Source: CAZJCK01 sp964544635 (GTDB taxonomy: Bacteria > Zixibacteria > MSB-5A5 > GN15 > FEB-12). From it: 44,915 nucleotides of DNA. The stretch spans positions 1 to 44,915 of the forward strand of contig CAZJCK010000026.1 of the NCBI GenBank assembly GCA_964544635.1. The letters are read 5' to 3'. The position numbers and the translations under genes were made by a program. The number at the start of each line of letters is the position of its first letter. The stretch's first letter is position 1. Shown piece after piece: positions 1-8,422 of the stretch. Under the pieces are notes generated by a model. It did no database searches, had not been told where the DNA came from, and saw only the letters and a program-made list of their open reading frames with translations.

Positions 1-26
1 CAACCTATATCTGGCTCGAACAACAA

Positions 27-56
27 AGAGCTACCCATTGCGAGCGGTGGGCTACA
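27..56. repeat. 30-bp imperfect direct repeat, copy 1
   Basis: Copy 1 begins AGAGCTAC and ends AGCGGTGGGCTACA. Copy 2 at 129-158 matches it at 24 of 30 positions without a gap, and the last 14 bases are identical. No coding function is visible. Confidence 0.6.
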
Positions 57-128
57 CTGTTCCTTTAGCGGGTATAACGTGTGAGGATGCTGCGGACATT
101 TCGTTTGTCCGAAAGTATCATACCAGGT

Positions 129-158
129 AGAGCTATCGAGCGACAGCGGTGGGCTACA
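129..158. repeat. 30-bp imperfect direct repeat, copy 2
   Basis: Begins AGAGCTAT and ends AGCGGTGGGCTACA. It lies 102 bp after copy 1 in the same orientation. A much weaker echo (GATGGGCTACC) occurs near 1000, in the next intergenic space. Confidence 0.6.
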
Positions 159-258
159 AAGGCTCGGGACATAAAGCCCCATCTGAACGCTGGGGTGCCC
201 GTATTCCGAGAAACACACCTGACAGTTGACAACACGCATTTAGCAGCGTTCGATACAA

Positions 259-295
259 GAAAGGCCCTCGGCTGCTTGCAACCGAGGGCTGTTTC
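259..295 (-). terminator. Rho-independent terminator of the small barrel gene
   Basis: A perfect 8-bp stem (GCCCTCGG at 264-271, CCGAGGGC at 282-289) with a 10-base loop. Read on the minus strand the stem is followed by a T-rich tract (CCTTTCTTG), which suits the end of the gene whose stop codon is at 320. Confidence 0.75.
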
Positions 296-319
296 AGTCT
301 GCAGATGACGCTGGATGTC

Positions 320-877
320 TTATTTAAAGTAGAAGTGGAAGCCGATGTGGGTAATGCTGGCGTCGAAGGTGCTAAAGTCGGTGAAGCTTTCGCCGCCCAG
401 CGCGTCGGGCTGGCTGAGTATGTTCACGGCAATACCGTGGCCCGCCTCAAGGGAGAAATGGTCGCCGAAGAAGACTTCAGCCATGGGCATGAGTGAAAGT
501 GTGATCTGGGTCCACTTTTCGTCGTAGTTGCCCAGGCCGTAGACGCGGTCATCGAGCTGGGCGAAAACAACCCCGGGGCGAACGGCGAAGTTGGCACGTT
601 CACTTGGAAACACAATGATCGGAGCACCGACCTCCACCCAAAAGCTGGTGGCGGTTTCCTTGCTGGTGACACCGGCGGTGTCGGTGTAGAAATCGTTTAT
701 GCCTTCAAAGCCGATACCGATATCGAGACCGACCTTTTCGTTAACCCAGTAGCGGGCGCCAACGGGTGCTTCCGAACTGAAGTAACCGAGGCCGAAGCGG
801 CCGGTGAGATCCTTGGCGCTCGAGAACGCGGGAACGAGGAACAGGACGGCAAGTGTCAAAACTAGAATGCGTTTCAT
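320..877 (-). CDS. Small outer-membrane beta-barrel protein
   Basis: A 185-residue secreted protein. Residues 1-21 form a clear signal peptide (MKR, a hydrophobic core, then SSA before the mature KDLTGRFG). The mature part has alternating polar and hydrophobic strands typical of small eight-strand outer-membrane barrels and ends in an aromatic strand (GFHFYFK), as expected for recognition by the BAM machinery. Phrases such as RFGLGYF, ARYWVNEKVGLDIGIGF and FAVRPGVVF resemble the OmpW/OmpA-like barrel superfamily, but I cannot assign a ligand. The start is supported by AAAGGAG a few bases upstream of the ATG at 877. It is a single-gene unit with its own terminator. The barrel call is an inference from signal peptide, length and strand pattern. 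Confidence 0.75.
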   Translation of the reverse strand: MKRILVLTLAVLFLVPAFSSAKDLTGRFGLGYFSSEAPVGARYWVNEKVGLDIGIGFEGINDFYTDTAGVTSKETATSFWVEVGAPIIVFPSERANFAVRPGVVFAQLDDRVYGLGNYDEKWTQITLSLMPMAEVFFGDHFSLEAGHGIAVNILSQPDALGGESFTDFSTFDASITHIGFHFYFK

Positions 878-1142
878 GCAATCGTCTCCTTTTGCAAGTT
901 TAGGTTATCCATAGTCGTTATCTGCATCACTGCCTTAGAATAACAAAGTACGTGAAAATGTTCCCGAAATCGGGAGGGAGCAATTGGCCACTTGGAAGAT
1001 GGGCTACCGGGCAGAATGTCAGGCGGATGTGAGGACTGAGGCCGGTGGCGTCGCCCGAGAGCTGCACGATGAGGTCACGCGACGATGGCGAAGTTAGACA
1101 AGATTAAGATTGTACTTTAAGTGTAGGTTTAATTGCGAATAG

Positions 1143-2051
1143 TCAAGATGGCAGGTTCATGAGGATAAGGGCGATGATGGTGGCGATGACGGCAATCCAC
1201 TCATGCGTAGCAAGACGTTCGCGATAAAGGACGATACTGCCGATATTGATGATCACGATGGTGCCGGCGCCAAAGGCGGCAAAGGCGACGGCGGCCGGAA
1301 TGGTATTCAGTGCCATGATGAGGAAGTATGATGAGAAAAGGTTGGGGATGCCGACAGCGAGGCCAATGGCGATGTCACGTTGTGACGGCCGGATGCGTTT
1401 GCGTGCAACGATCACGGCGCCGATAAGAAACGCGGTCGCGAAGTTGACGGCGAGAAAGAGGGAGCGATCGTCGAGGGCGCCATACTTCTGAAACACCTTG
1501 TTGGAAAACTCAGCGAGGCCGCCGAAGAGAAAGAGCAGGATGAGGAGCAGCCGGTTGCCGGCCGCTCCCTCTTTTGCTTTGGGCAGGTAGGCGATGAGGA
1601 GCGAGGCAACCGCCAGCGCCATACCGAGCCACTGCAGCGTAGTCGGGTGTTCCCGCCAGAGAACCAGTGACAGCGACATGGGCAGGAGGATACCGAGCTT
1701 GGCGATGGCGCCGGTAAGTCCAACCGGGTTGTTGCGGATCGATTTCTGGTAGAAGATAAACGAGAGGATGAAGAACGGCCCGGCGAAGATGCCCATGAAG
1801 ATCGCCCACTCGACACCATACGGTGGCGAGAGGGGCACGAGGAAGGCTTCGAAGATTTCTGTAATACTCCGCGACACCCCCGAGTCCTCGACAACCTGCG
1901 GCCGGAGGATATAAAGCAGGAGGCTCAGCAGCGACGCCGTGACATAGTTGGCGGTCGTCACCACATACCGATTCATGTCACGGGTCTCGGTATGCCTGAA
2001 GATCAGGGCGATCGAGGAGCTGGAGAGAATGGCGAGGGCGAGGAACAGCAT
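1143..2051 (-). CDS. EamA/DMT-family permease
   Basis: An inner-membrane protein of about 302 residues with roughly ten hydrophobic segments in two similar halves, the layout of the drug/metabolite transporter (EamA) family. The second half carries the usual pattern of a GALDDRSLF loop, a helix ending in AAVAFAAFGAG, then IVLYRERLATHEWIAV, matching the family's E-x-x-x-x-x-x-W motif before the last helix. The substrate cannot be told from sequence. The longest frame starts at a GTG (2066), but ATG at 2051 has GGAG nine bases upstream and begins directly at the first membrane helix, so I prefer it. It lies about 24 bp downstream of the helicase gene in the same direction and is probably co-transcribed with it. 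Confidence 0.8.
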   Translation of the reverse strand: MLFLALAILSSSSIALIFRHTETRDMNRYVVTTANYVTASLLSLLLYILRPQVVEDSGVSRSITEIFEAFLVPLSPPYGVEWAIFMGIFAGPFFILSFIFYQKSIRNNPVGLTGAIAKLGILLPMSLSLVLWREHPTTLQWLGMALAVASLLIAYLPKAKEGAAGNRLLLILLFLFGGLAEFSNKVFQKYGALDDRSLFLAVNFATAFLIGAVIVARKRIRPSQRDIAIGLAVGIPNLFSSYFLIMALNTIPAAVAFAAFGAGTIVIINIGSIVLYRERLATHEWIAVIATIIALILMNLPS

Positions 2052-2075
2052 CGAGGCGGGCTCCACTGCGTACGT

Positions 2076-3578
2076 TTAGCGGGAGCCGCGCCCTCTCCCC
2101 CGTCCTCCCGGACGTCGCTGGCGTTGGCCGCCGCCGCCGCGGTCACCACCGGAGTGTCGCTCTTTTTTCTGCGACGGTGGTTCGGGGGGGGGCTGGTCAG
2201 TTGCGTGGAGTGACTGCTGGTAGAAGTCGTCGAGGAGCATGGCGATCAGGGATCGCTCTTCCTCGCTCTCGGCCAGCGCTTTGGCCAGAGGCAAGAATCG
2301 GTCCATCCGTTCGCGCTGCAGCCGGTCGCGGTTGCGGAGTTTGGATTCGAGGAGAACAGTGGTGCGTTCGGCGACGACCTTCTCGACATCCTCGGTAGTA
2401 GGCGGTGTCTTTTCCTGCATATCGATATTAAACCTCTTAGCGATGCGGTTGATTTCGGGTCGCTCTTGCGGCGACACCAGGGTGATGGCGGTGCCGGTAG
2501 CGCCGGCGCGGCCGGTACGCCCGGCGCGATGGATATAGGCCTCGGGATCTTCGGGCGGTTCGTACTGGACGACGTGAGAAATCTCCGGAATGTCGAGACC
2601 GCGGGCGGCCAGGTCGGTCGCGACGAGGAAGCGGAGGTTGCCTTTGCGCATCAGGTCGAGCAGTTTCTCGCGGCGGGTTTGCTTGAGGTCGGCAGTCATT
2701 TCGTGGGCATCAAAGCCGAGGCGCTGGAGGACGGTAACGACAAATCGCACCTGGTCTTTGGTATTGCAGAAGATGATAGCCGAGTCGGGATTTTCCATTT
2801 CGATCAGGCGGGCAAGAATGCGGTCTTTCTCCATACCGGGCACCAGGTAATAGGTCTGGGCGGTGGTGGGAACGTGGACGACATCCTTGCTGAGGCTGAG
2901 CATCTGGGGGTCGCGAAGGAAGCGTGAGGCCAGCCGCACGACGCTCGGCGGGAAAGTTGCTGAGAACATGTAGCCGTTGATCTCGCGGTTGGGCAGATAC
3001 TTTTGAACTTCGCGCATATCGGGGTAGAAACCCATAGAGAGCATACGATCGGCTTCATCGAAGATGAGGACGCGAAGACGATCGAGTGACAGGGTGCCTT
3101 TCAGCAGGTGATCGAGGATGCGGCCGGGAGTACCGACAACGAGGTGGGCGCCTTTCTTGAAGGCGTCGATCTGGGCGCCGTAGCCGACACCACCGTAGAC
3201 GGAGATGACGCGCATGCCGGAGTCGCCGAACAGTCGAATGGCTTCGTCGCCAACCTGCTTGGCAAGTTCGCGGGTGGGGACGAGGACGAGGGCCTGGCAT
3301 TCGGCGCGGGAGGAGTCGAGCTGCTCGAGCAGGGGCAGCACGAAGGCGCCGGTCTTACCGCTGCCGGTCCGTGACTGCACCATCAGGTTGCGCTTCTTCA
3401 GCATATACGGGATGGCATGCTGCTGGACAGGCATGAGTCCGTCCCAGCCGGCGCGGCGGGCGGCGTCCTGGATTGTCTGGGGGAGTTCGTCGAGGGTTAC
3501 TGACGGCAGAGCGTTCTCCGGCTCAACGAGAGGGCTGGTGTCTGGTTTGGTTTGGTCGGGCTCGTTCTTTTCAGTCAT
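2076..3578 (-). CDS. DEAD-box ATP-dependent RNA helicase
   Basis: A cytoplasmic RNA helicase of about 500 residues that unwinds structured RNA during ribosome assembly or mRNA turnover. The conserved motifs are all present: Q motif region MPVQQ near residue 50, Walker A SRTGSGKT at about 69-76, PTRELA at 101-106, DEAD at 174-177, SAT at 206-208, the LVATDLAARGLDI block near 320-330, and HRAGRTGR at 350-357. From about residue 460 the protein becomes a low-complexity tail rich in Gly and Arg (GGDRGGGGQRQRR and similar), an RGG-type RNA-binding tail. Family members include DeaD/CsdA and RhlE; I cannot choose between them. The longest frame starts at TTG (3584), but the ATG at 3578 is the more natural start; neither has a strong ribosome binding site. 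Confidence 0.92.
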   Translation of the reverse strand: MTEKNEPDQTKPDTSPLVEPENALPSVTLDELPQTIQDAARRAGWDGLMPVQQHAIPYMLKKRNLMVQSRTGSGKTGAFVLPLLEQLDSSRAECQALVLVPTRELAKQVGDEAIRLFGDSGMRVISVYGGVGYGAQIDAFKKGAHLVVGTPGRILDHLLKGTLSLDRLRVLIFDEADRMLSMGFYPDMREVQKYLPNREINGYMFSATFPPSVVRLASRFLRDPQMLSLSKDVVHVPTTAQTYYLVPGMEKDRILARLIEMENPDSAIIFCNTKDQVRFVVTVLQRLGFDAHEMTADLKQTRREKLLDLMRKGNLRFLVATDLAARGLDIPEISHVVQYEPPEDPEAYIHRAGRTGRAGATGTAITLVSPQERPEINRIAKRFNIDMQEKTPPTTEDVEKVVAERTTVLLESKLRNRDRLQRERMDRFLPLAKALAESEEERSLIAMLLDDFYQQSLHATDQPPPEPPSQKKERHSGGDRGGGGQRQRRPGGRGRGRGSR

Positions 3579-3776
3579 ATCCAATCACATGTCAGTGTTT
3601 CTTTGTCGATTCCTGTGACAGGTAGTGTCTGCATTATATGGACAAAGGTCAAGTGGCAAAACGGGGGGATTGGGTTCGGCCCGCACGCTCCGGCGGCGCC
3701 GGACAGTGGGGGTACCGTTGATGTGTTGCTCGGATTCTGAAGGGCGGGGCGACGAGGCTGGAGAGCCGCCTGCAGG

Positions 3777-6700
3777 TCAGCGGAAATTTATGGGGTTGGA
3801 ACGCTGAATTACCGTTTCGTTGAGCGGGGTGTTCAGTTCAATCCTGGTCTCAGCTCCGCCGGTTGGCGTCGCGCCGTTGATCGCGCGGACCAGGTAGGTG
3901 AGTTCCACCTCTCCCCGATCATCGATGCGTTCGATCGTCAGGACGAGATCACCGTCGGCGTTAATGGTGGCAGGGACCTGCCGGCCGTCGATGCGGGCGG
4001 AACCGTCGACGTATTCGACGCCGCCGGGCAACTGGGCGGTGACGATGGCGCTGTCGGCGCGGCCCGGCCCGGTGTTAGTGATGCTGAGCTTGACCATCCA
4101 GAGATCGTTCAGGCCGGGTAAGATGGTGTCGGGTGCGGCAGGTGCATTGCCAAATACCAGCGGCGGGAGGGGCAATGACGTCCAGTCAGTCCAGGTACCG
4201 TCGCCGATGTTATCCATGTCGATGATGTTGTGGTCCTGTAGCAGGGTGACCTCGACGCGGCGGTTCTGACGCCAGGCATCGGCAGTGTGGCCGGTATCGA
4301 CCGGCTGTGTGTCAGCGTAGCCATCATACGTGAGGCGTTGCCGATCGATGCCGGCGGAGTCCGCAAACCAGTTAAGGACAGCGAGGGCGCGGGCGCGGGA
4401 GAGTTCCCAGTTAGAGGGGAATTGTTCGGTATTGATGGGACGGTAGTCGGTGTGTCCGCCGAGATGGACATCGGCATCGGCATACCGCTGCAGGGAATCG
4501 GCGAGCTGGGTGAGCATTCGGCGCGATTCGGGACGTAATACGGCGCGGCCGGAGGCAAAGTAGGCACCAACGAGATTGAGGGTGATCTCTTCGACCGGGA
4601 CACGTTTGAAAGCGCCGGCGCTGACTTCAGCCGGATCGGAAATGGCCGGCCACCAGTCGGACAGCTCGCGCGAGAGGTTACGCAGGAAGGCGCGGTTGGT
4701 CAGATACTCGCGGGTGCCGGGAGCGAGGTCGTGAAGTCTATACGTGAAGGCGGAGTCGAAGGCGGCCTGCGAGAAATCGACGAACCAGTCGCGGATAGAG
4801 GCGCGGGCGGTGTCGACACCTTCGAGGCGGATCTCGGTCGGCAGCGAGTCGAGAATTTCAATGGCAACAGAGTACCCGTCGAGTTTCTGCAGGCGCAGGG
4901 TGTAATCGAGAACGGCGTTAGTCGAGTCGATGGTAGCCTGGCGATCGAGTTTGGCGGTCTTGGTCAGTTTGACCTGCGGCACGGCCGCGATATGGTTGAC
5001 AATCTCGAGGCGCGGGTAGCGCGGGCAGACACGCCAGGTGAGGTAGGTCTCGCCGCCTTCGTGAACGTAGGCAAAGTGGCTGGCCTCTTCCCCATCGGCG
5101 AGCCGGTAATTCTCGAGGTCGCGAATGTCGAGGGTGACGAGGCGTTCCCCGGTTCGCACCGGGTTGAAATAGAACATACCGGAGTCGTTGCTCTGCGAGC
5201 GGCCACCGTCATCGAGGAAGATGTCGATGCCGCGCGGGTACTGGTCGGTATCGGGGATACCGTCACCGTCGCAATCGACGATAATCCGGCCACGGATGGC
5301 GCCGTCGATATCGGTGGTCATGACGTCGACGGTCGCAACTGCTTTCGGCGAGCGACGGATGATGGAGATGACGCCGCCGCGGGCGAAGGCGATGTTGTCG
5401 GAGCTGCCGGGCCTGGCCGAGCTGCCGATGACGACGGAGTAGTTCAGTTCAGCGGTCTGGCCGGGGTTGAGATCACCGAGGTTCCATTCGTACGGGTTCT
5501 GGCCGGTCGGATCGCTGAAGGGGGCGCCGTCAAGCAAACTGGAACCATCAACATACAGGAAACCAATCGGCATCTGGTCGACGATGAGGGCGTCGTTCAC
5601 GGTGACGCTGGAGGTGTTGGTTACGGTGATGGTGTAGCGGACGACGCTGCCGACGCGGACGCGGGCGCGATCGACGGATTTCGTGATTTCGAGGCGTGGT
5701 CGGTTCACGAGGACTGAGGCGGTGGCGACGGGCGACGCTACGCTGTTGCCCGACAGGTCGGTGCCGGCGGCAGCGGCGGTATTATCGAGATAGTCGTTAT
5801 CGGTAGCCGACTCGAGTACGACGGCGCGGTAGTTTATGGTGCGCTGATCGTCAGCCCCCATGCTGCCGATGGGGATGAGCAGCGGGTTGACGGTGGTCGG
5901 CTCGACGGCAGTGCCGTCGATCGTAATGGAGCCGTCGACTAAGGCGACATCAAGCGGCAGATCGTCGCTGAGTTCAATATCGCCAATGGCGGAGCTGCCG
6001 GTATTGATGAGGGTGATGCCGTAAGTAATGGTGTCACCGGGCTGCGCCGTGGCGAGCGAGGCGACTTTGCGCAGATCGAGGCCGGGGACGCTGGTTGTGA
6101 GGGTTACAGCATTGCTGGCGGTAAGGCCGAGGTTGTCGCCAACCGCCCAGGCGGTGTTGGTTATCGTACGGTTGTCTTCAATGTCCTCGGAAACGCGCGC
6201 GGCGAAACTTATGCTACCGGAACCTGCCGAAGGAACGGTCATCGAATCAGAAGTAAAGACACGACCGGTCGGATCAAAGGTGCCTGCGGTGGCGGATCCG
6301 GGAATGTAGGTCAGGTTGGAGGGCAGGGTATCGCTAATGACGACGTGGATCAGGTTCGGGCCGGTGATATTGGTGTAGGTCAGGCTGAAGGTGACCGAAT
6401 CACCTGGCAGAACGAGTGACTTGTCAGCATTCTTGACCAGTGTAAATTCGCCGGCCTGGACGACGGTGACGACCTCGTTGCCGGGGATAAGGTCGGGATC
6501 AGAGATGTTGGCCTGATTGCGCATGTCGGTGCCGGCTGCGGTCGTCGGATCGATCACGGCTCGGAAAGCAACGGTTACGGAATCACCGCCATCGAGGTTG
6601 GCCCAGTCCCAGCCGAGGCGGTTCAATTCAGGTGAAAAGACGGCGTTGCCGGTGGCGGAGTTGGGTACATATATCAGTTCGTCGGTCAGGAAGTCATTCC

Positions 6701-8420
6701 ATGCGATTGGGCCAATCGGGTCGATGCCGGTGTTGCGGATGGTAATGCCGTAATCAAGCGTATCTCCGGCGAAGGCGCTCGTTTGCGACACCGACTTGGT
6801 AATTTCGAGGTCATCAGGCGAACCGGTCCGCTGCTCGACGGTAGTGGTGACAGTGTCGGAGAAGACCGTGTCGGGCAGGGTGGTGACGGCATAGTTTTTC
6901 AGGAGCGTGCCGACAGTGGCGGTGTCGCTGATGCTGACGTTGAGACTGACACTGCGACTCTCGTTGGGAGTGAGATCGGTCAGTGTCCAGGTAATCCGGT
7001 TGGTGGCGGCATTGTAGCCGATACCGTCGGATGGAAGCGCATTGGTCAGCTGCGTAAACATCGGTAGTGAATCGATGACGATGACCGAGTCGGCGGTGAA
7101 GCTATCGGTGTTGGTGACTGTCAGCTCGTAGGACATCGATGAACCGGGGCGGACCTGAATTGAGTCGACGGTTTTGTCGAGGGTCAGGGTTGGTACCGGT
7201 GGCGCGACGACATCGGTTACAACCGTATCGGAGTAGACGGTGTCAGGTGTCGTGATAGTCGCGTAGTTGGTCAGACTGGCGCCAATGGTGGTGGTATCGT
7301 CTACACGGGTGGTGATCTCGAGGGTGCGGCTCTCCCCTGCGCCGAGGTCACTGAAGGTCCAGGTGAGGATGCCGTCGGCTATGATCGCTTCCGATGGATA
7401 GCCAAAACTTACGACCCGTACGAAGGGCGGCAGGGTATCGACGACGATCACTGTATCGGCTGCGACCGTATCGATGTTGGCGACAGCCAGGTTGTACGAC
7501 AGTTCATTGCCGGGGCTGATGGCAGTCGAGTCGACCGATTTTCCAATAGTGAGAACCGGGATGGTTGGTTCGACCAGTGTGTCCGGGAGCAAGGTTACAC
7601 TGGCGGTATCGGCGAAGGCGGCATTCGGTGTGCCGTAGAGAGCGATGTTCTGTGCGATGGTAGTATCGACGACGGGAGTGTCGACGACGACGGTGTAACG
7701 GAACTCTTCGGCGGCGCCGGGGAACAGTTGCGGCACCGTCCAGCGGATCGACAATTGATTGATGTCGATCTGCGGGTTGCCGTTGGGATCGATGCTAACG
7801 AGCCGGAGACCGTCAGGGATGGTGTCGACCAGCGGCAGTTCGGGGGCAGTGAGGGCGGTGCTGTTGTTGGCGACGGTTATGGTGTAATCGATGGTGTCGA
7901 GGCCGTAGGCGACATCGCGTCCGGCGGTCTTGGTTACCGAGAAGTTCATATTGGCGGGATTGCCGAGGGAGTCGATGACGGTGGTCACTGAGTCGCCGAT
8001 GAGATCGTCGGCCGAGCCGATGAAGGCAGTGTTGGTCACGCTCGCATTGGCCAGGGCGCTGATGTTCACTATGCCGGAGAGGCTGAGACTGAAGCTCTCC
8101 CCTGTGCCGACTGTCGGTATGGTCCAGACGACGAAGTTCATATCCGGGTAGTACCGGGCGTTGGGTCCGGCGCTTCCATCAACATAGGTGGCGTTGACCG
8201 GGAACTGATCTATGATGATGACCTCTTGCAGCTCGAACGGTTCGTTGTTGGTGAACGTGAGCTGCCAGGTGAGGGTGTCGTAGACTGAGGCGGTGTCGGC
8301 GTTGACAGTCTTGGTCAGGCTGAGCAACTGGGCGGAAGCGATCGTCGGCAGCATTAAGATGACTGCGAGTATGATGGCTGTTCTGGTGATGGTCTGTTTC
8401 ATGGTAGTCATGCCGTTCAC
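3777..8420 (-). CDS. Giant DUF11-repeat surface protein with OmpA-type domain
   Basis: A 1547-residue secreted protein. A signal peptide covers about residues 1-30 (ending IASAQ). It is followed by about eight DUF11-type Ig-like repeats, each opening with a TKSVD/TKTVN-like strand and carrying a D-x-LP turn (examples: LTIGKSVD, LTLDKTVD, LEITKSVD). At about 1037-1110 comes a single SdrD_B/carboxypeptidase-regulatory-like module with DCDGDGIPDTDQ, a possible calcium loop. After a degenerate repeat, an OmpA-like peptidoglycan-binding domain spans about 1290-1397 (FASGRAVLRPESRRML, GGHTD, SRARALAVLNWF, QNRRVEV). One more DUF11-like repeat closes the chain, so the OmpA domain is internal. It starts 2 bp after the upstream barrel gene, implying co-translation. 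The frame opens at GTG 8420; ATGs at 8411 and 8402 are alternatives. Likely role: a stalk tying the cell wall to the outer surface (inference). Confidence 0.85.
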   Translation of the reverse strand: MNGMTTMKQTITRTAIILAVILMLPTIASAQLLSLTKTVNADTASVYDTLTWQLTFTNNEPFELQEVIIIDQFPVNATYVDGSAGPNARYYPDMNFVVWTIPTVGTGESFSLSLSGIVNISALANASVTNTAFIGSADDLIGDSVTTVIDSLGNPANMNFSVTKTAGRDVAYGLDTIDYTITVANNSTALTAPELPLVDTIPDGLRLVSIDPNGNPQIDINQLSIRWTVPQLFPGAAEEFRYTVVVDTPVVDTTIAQNIALYGTPNAAFADTASVTLLPDTLVEPTIPVLTIGKSVDSTAISPGNELSYNLAVANIDTVAADTVIVVDTLPPFVRVVSFGYPSEAIIADGILTWTFSDLGAGESRTLEITTRVDDTTTIGASLTNYATITTPDTVYSDTVVTDVVAPPVPTLTLDKTVDSIQVRPGSSMSYELTVTNTDSFTADSVIVIDSLPMFTQLTNALPSDGIGYNAATNRITWTLTDLTPNESRSVSLNVSISDTATVGTLLKNYAVTTLPDTVFSDTVTTTVEQRTGSPDDLEITKSVSQTSAFAGDTLDYGITIRNTGIDPIGPIAWNDFLTDELIYVPNSATGNAVFSPELNRLGWDWANLDGGDSVTVAFRAVIDPTTAAGTDMRNQANISDPDLIPGNEVVTVVQAGEFTLVKNADKSLVLPGDSVTFSLTYTNITGPNLIHVVISDTLPSNLTYIPGSATAGTFDPTGRVFTSDSMTVPSAGSGSISFAARVSEDIEDNRTITNTAWAVGDNLGLTASNAVTLTTSVPGLDLRKVASLATAQPGDTITYGITLINTGSSAIGDIELSDDLPLDVALVDGSITIDGTAVEPTTVNPLLIPIGSMGADDQRTINYRAVVLESATDNDYLDNTAAAAGTDLSGNSVASPVATASVLVNRPRLEITKSVDRARVRVGSVVRYTITVTNTSSVTVNDALIVDQMPIGFLYVDGSSLLDGAPFSDPTGQNPYEWNLGDLNPGQTAELNYSVVIGSSARPGSSDNIAFARGGVISIIRRSPKAVATVDVMTTDIDGAIRGRIIVDCDGDGIPDTDQYPRGIDIFLDDGGRSQSNDSGMFYFNPVRTGERLVTLDIRDLENYRLADGEEASHFAYVHEGGETYLTWRVCPRYPRLEIVNHIAAVPQVKLTKTAKLDRQATIDSTNAVLDYTLRLQKLDGYSVAIEILDSLPTEIRLEGVDTARASIRDWFVDFSQAAFDSAFTYRLHDLAPGTREYLTNRAFLRNLSRELSDWWPAISDPAEVSAGAFKRVPVEEITLNLVGAYFASGRAVLRPESRRMLTQLADSLQRYADADVHLGGHTDYRPINTEQFPSNWELSRARALAVLNWFADSAGIDRQRLTYDGYADTQPVDTGHTADAWRQNRRVEVTLLQDHNIIDMDNIGDGTWTDWTSLPLPPLVFGNAPAAPDTILPGLNDLWMVKLSITNTGPGRADSAIVTAQLPGGVEYVDGSARIDGRQVPATINADGDLVLTIERIDDRGEVELTYLVRAINGATPTGGAETRIELNTPLNETVIQRSNPINFR

Positions 8421-8422
8421 CG

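Larger units (their letters stand above)
1..319. other. Intergenic region with an imperfect direct repeat
   Basis: I see no convincing gene here. The short open frames lack ribosome binding sites and resemble no family I know. The stretch holds a 30-bp imperfect direct repeat (27-56 and 129-158) and the terminator of the minus-strand gene that follows. The left edge of the window cuts it, so a longer element could extend further left. Confidence 0.5.

Noticed and set aside
4731..5717. A 328-codon plus-strand open frame opposite the DUF11 protein
   Set aside because: It is the antisense shadow of repeat-rich coding sequence; no start signals or domain.
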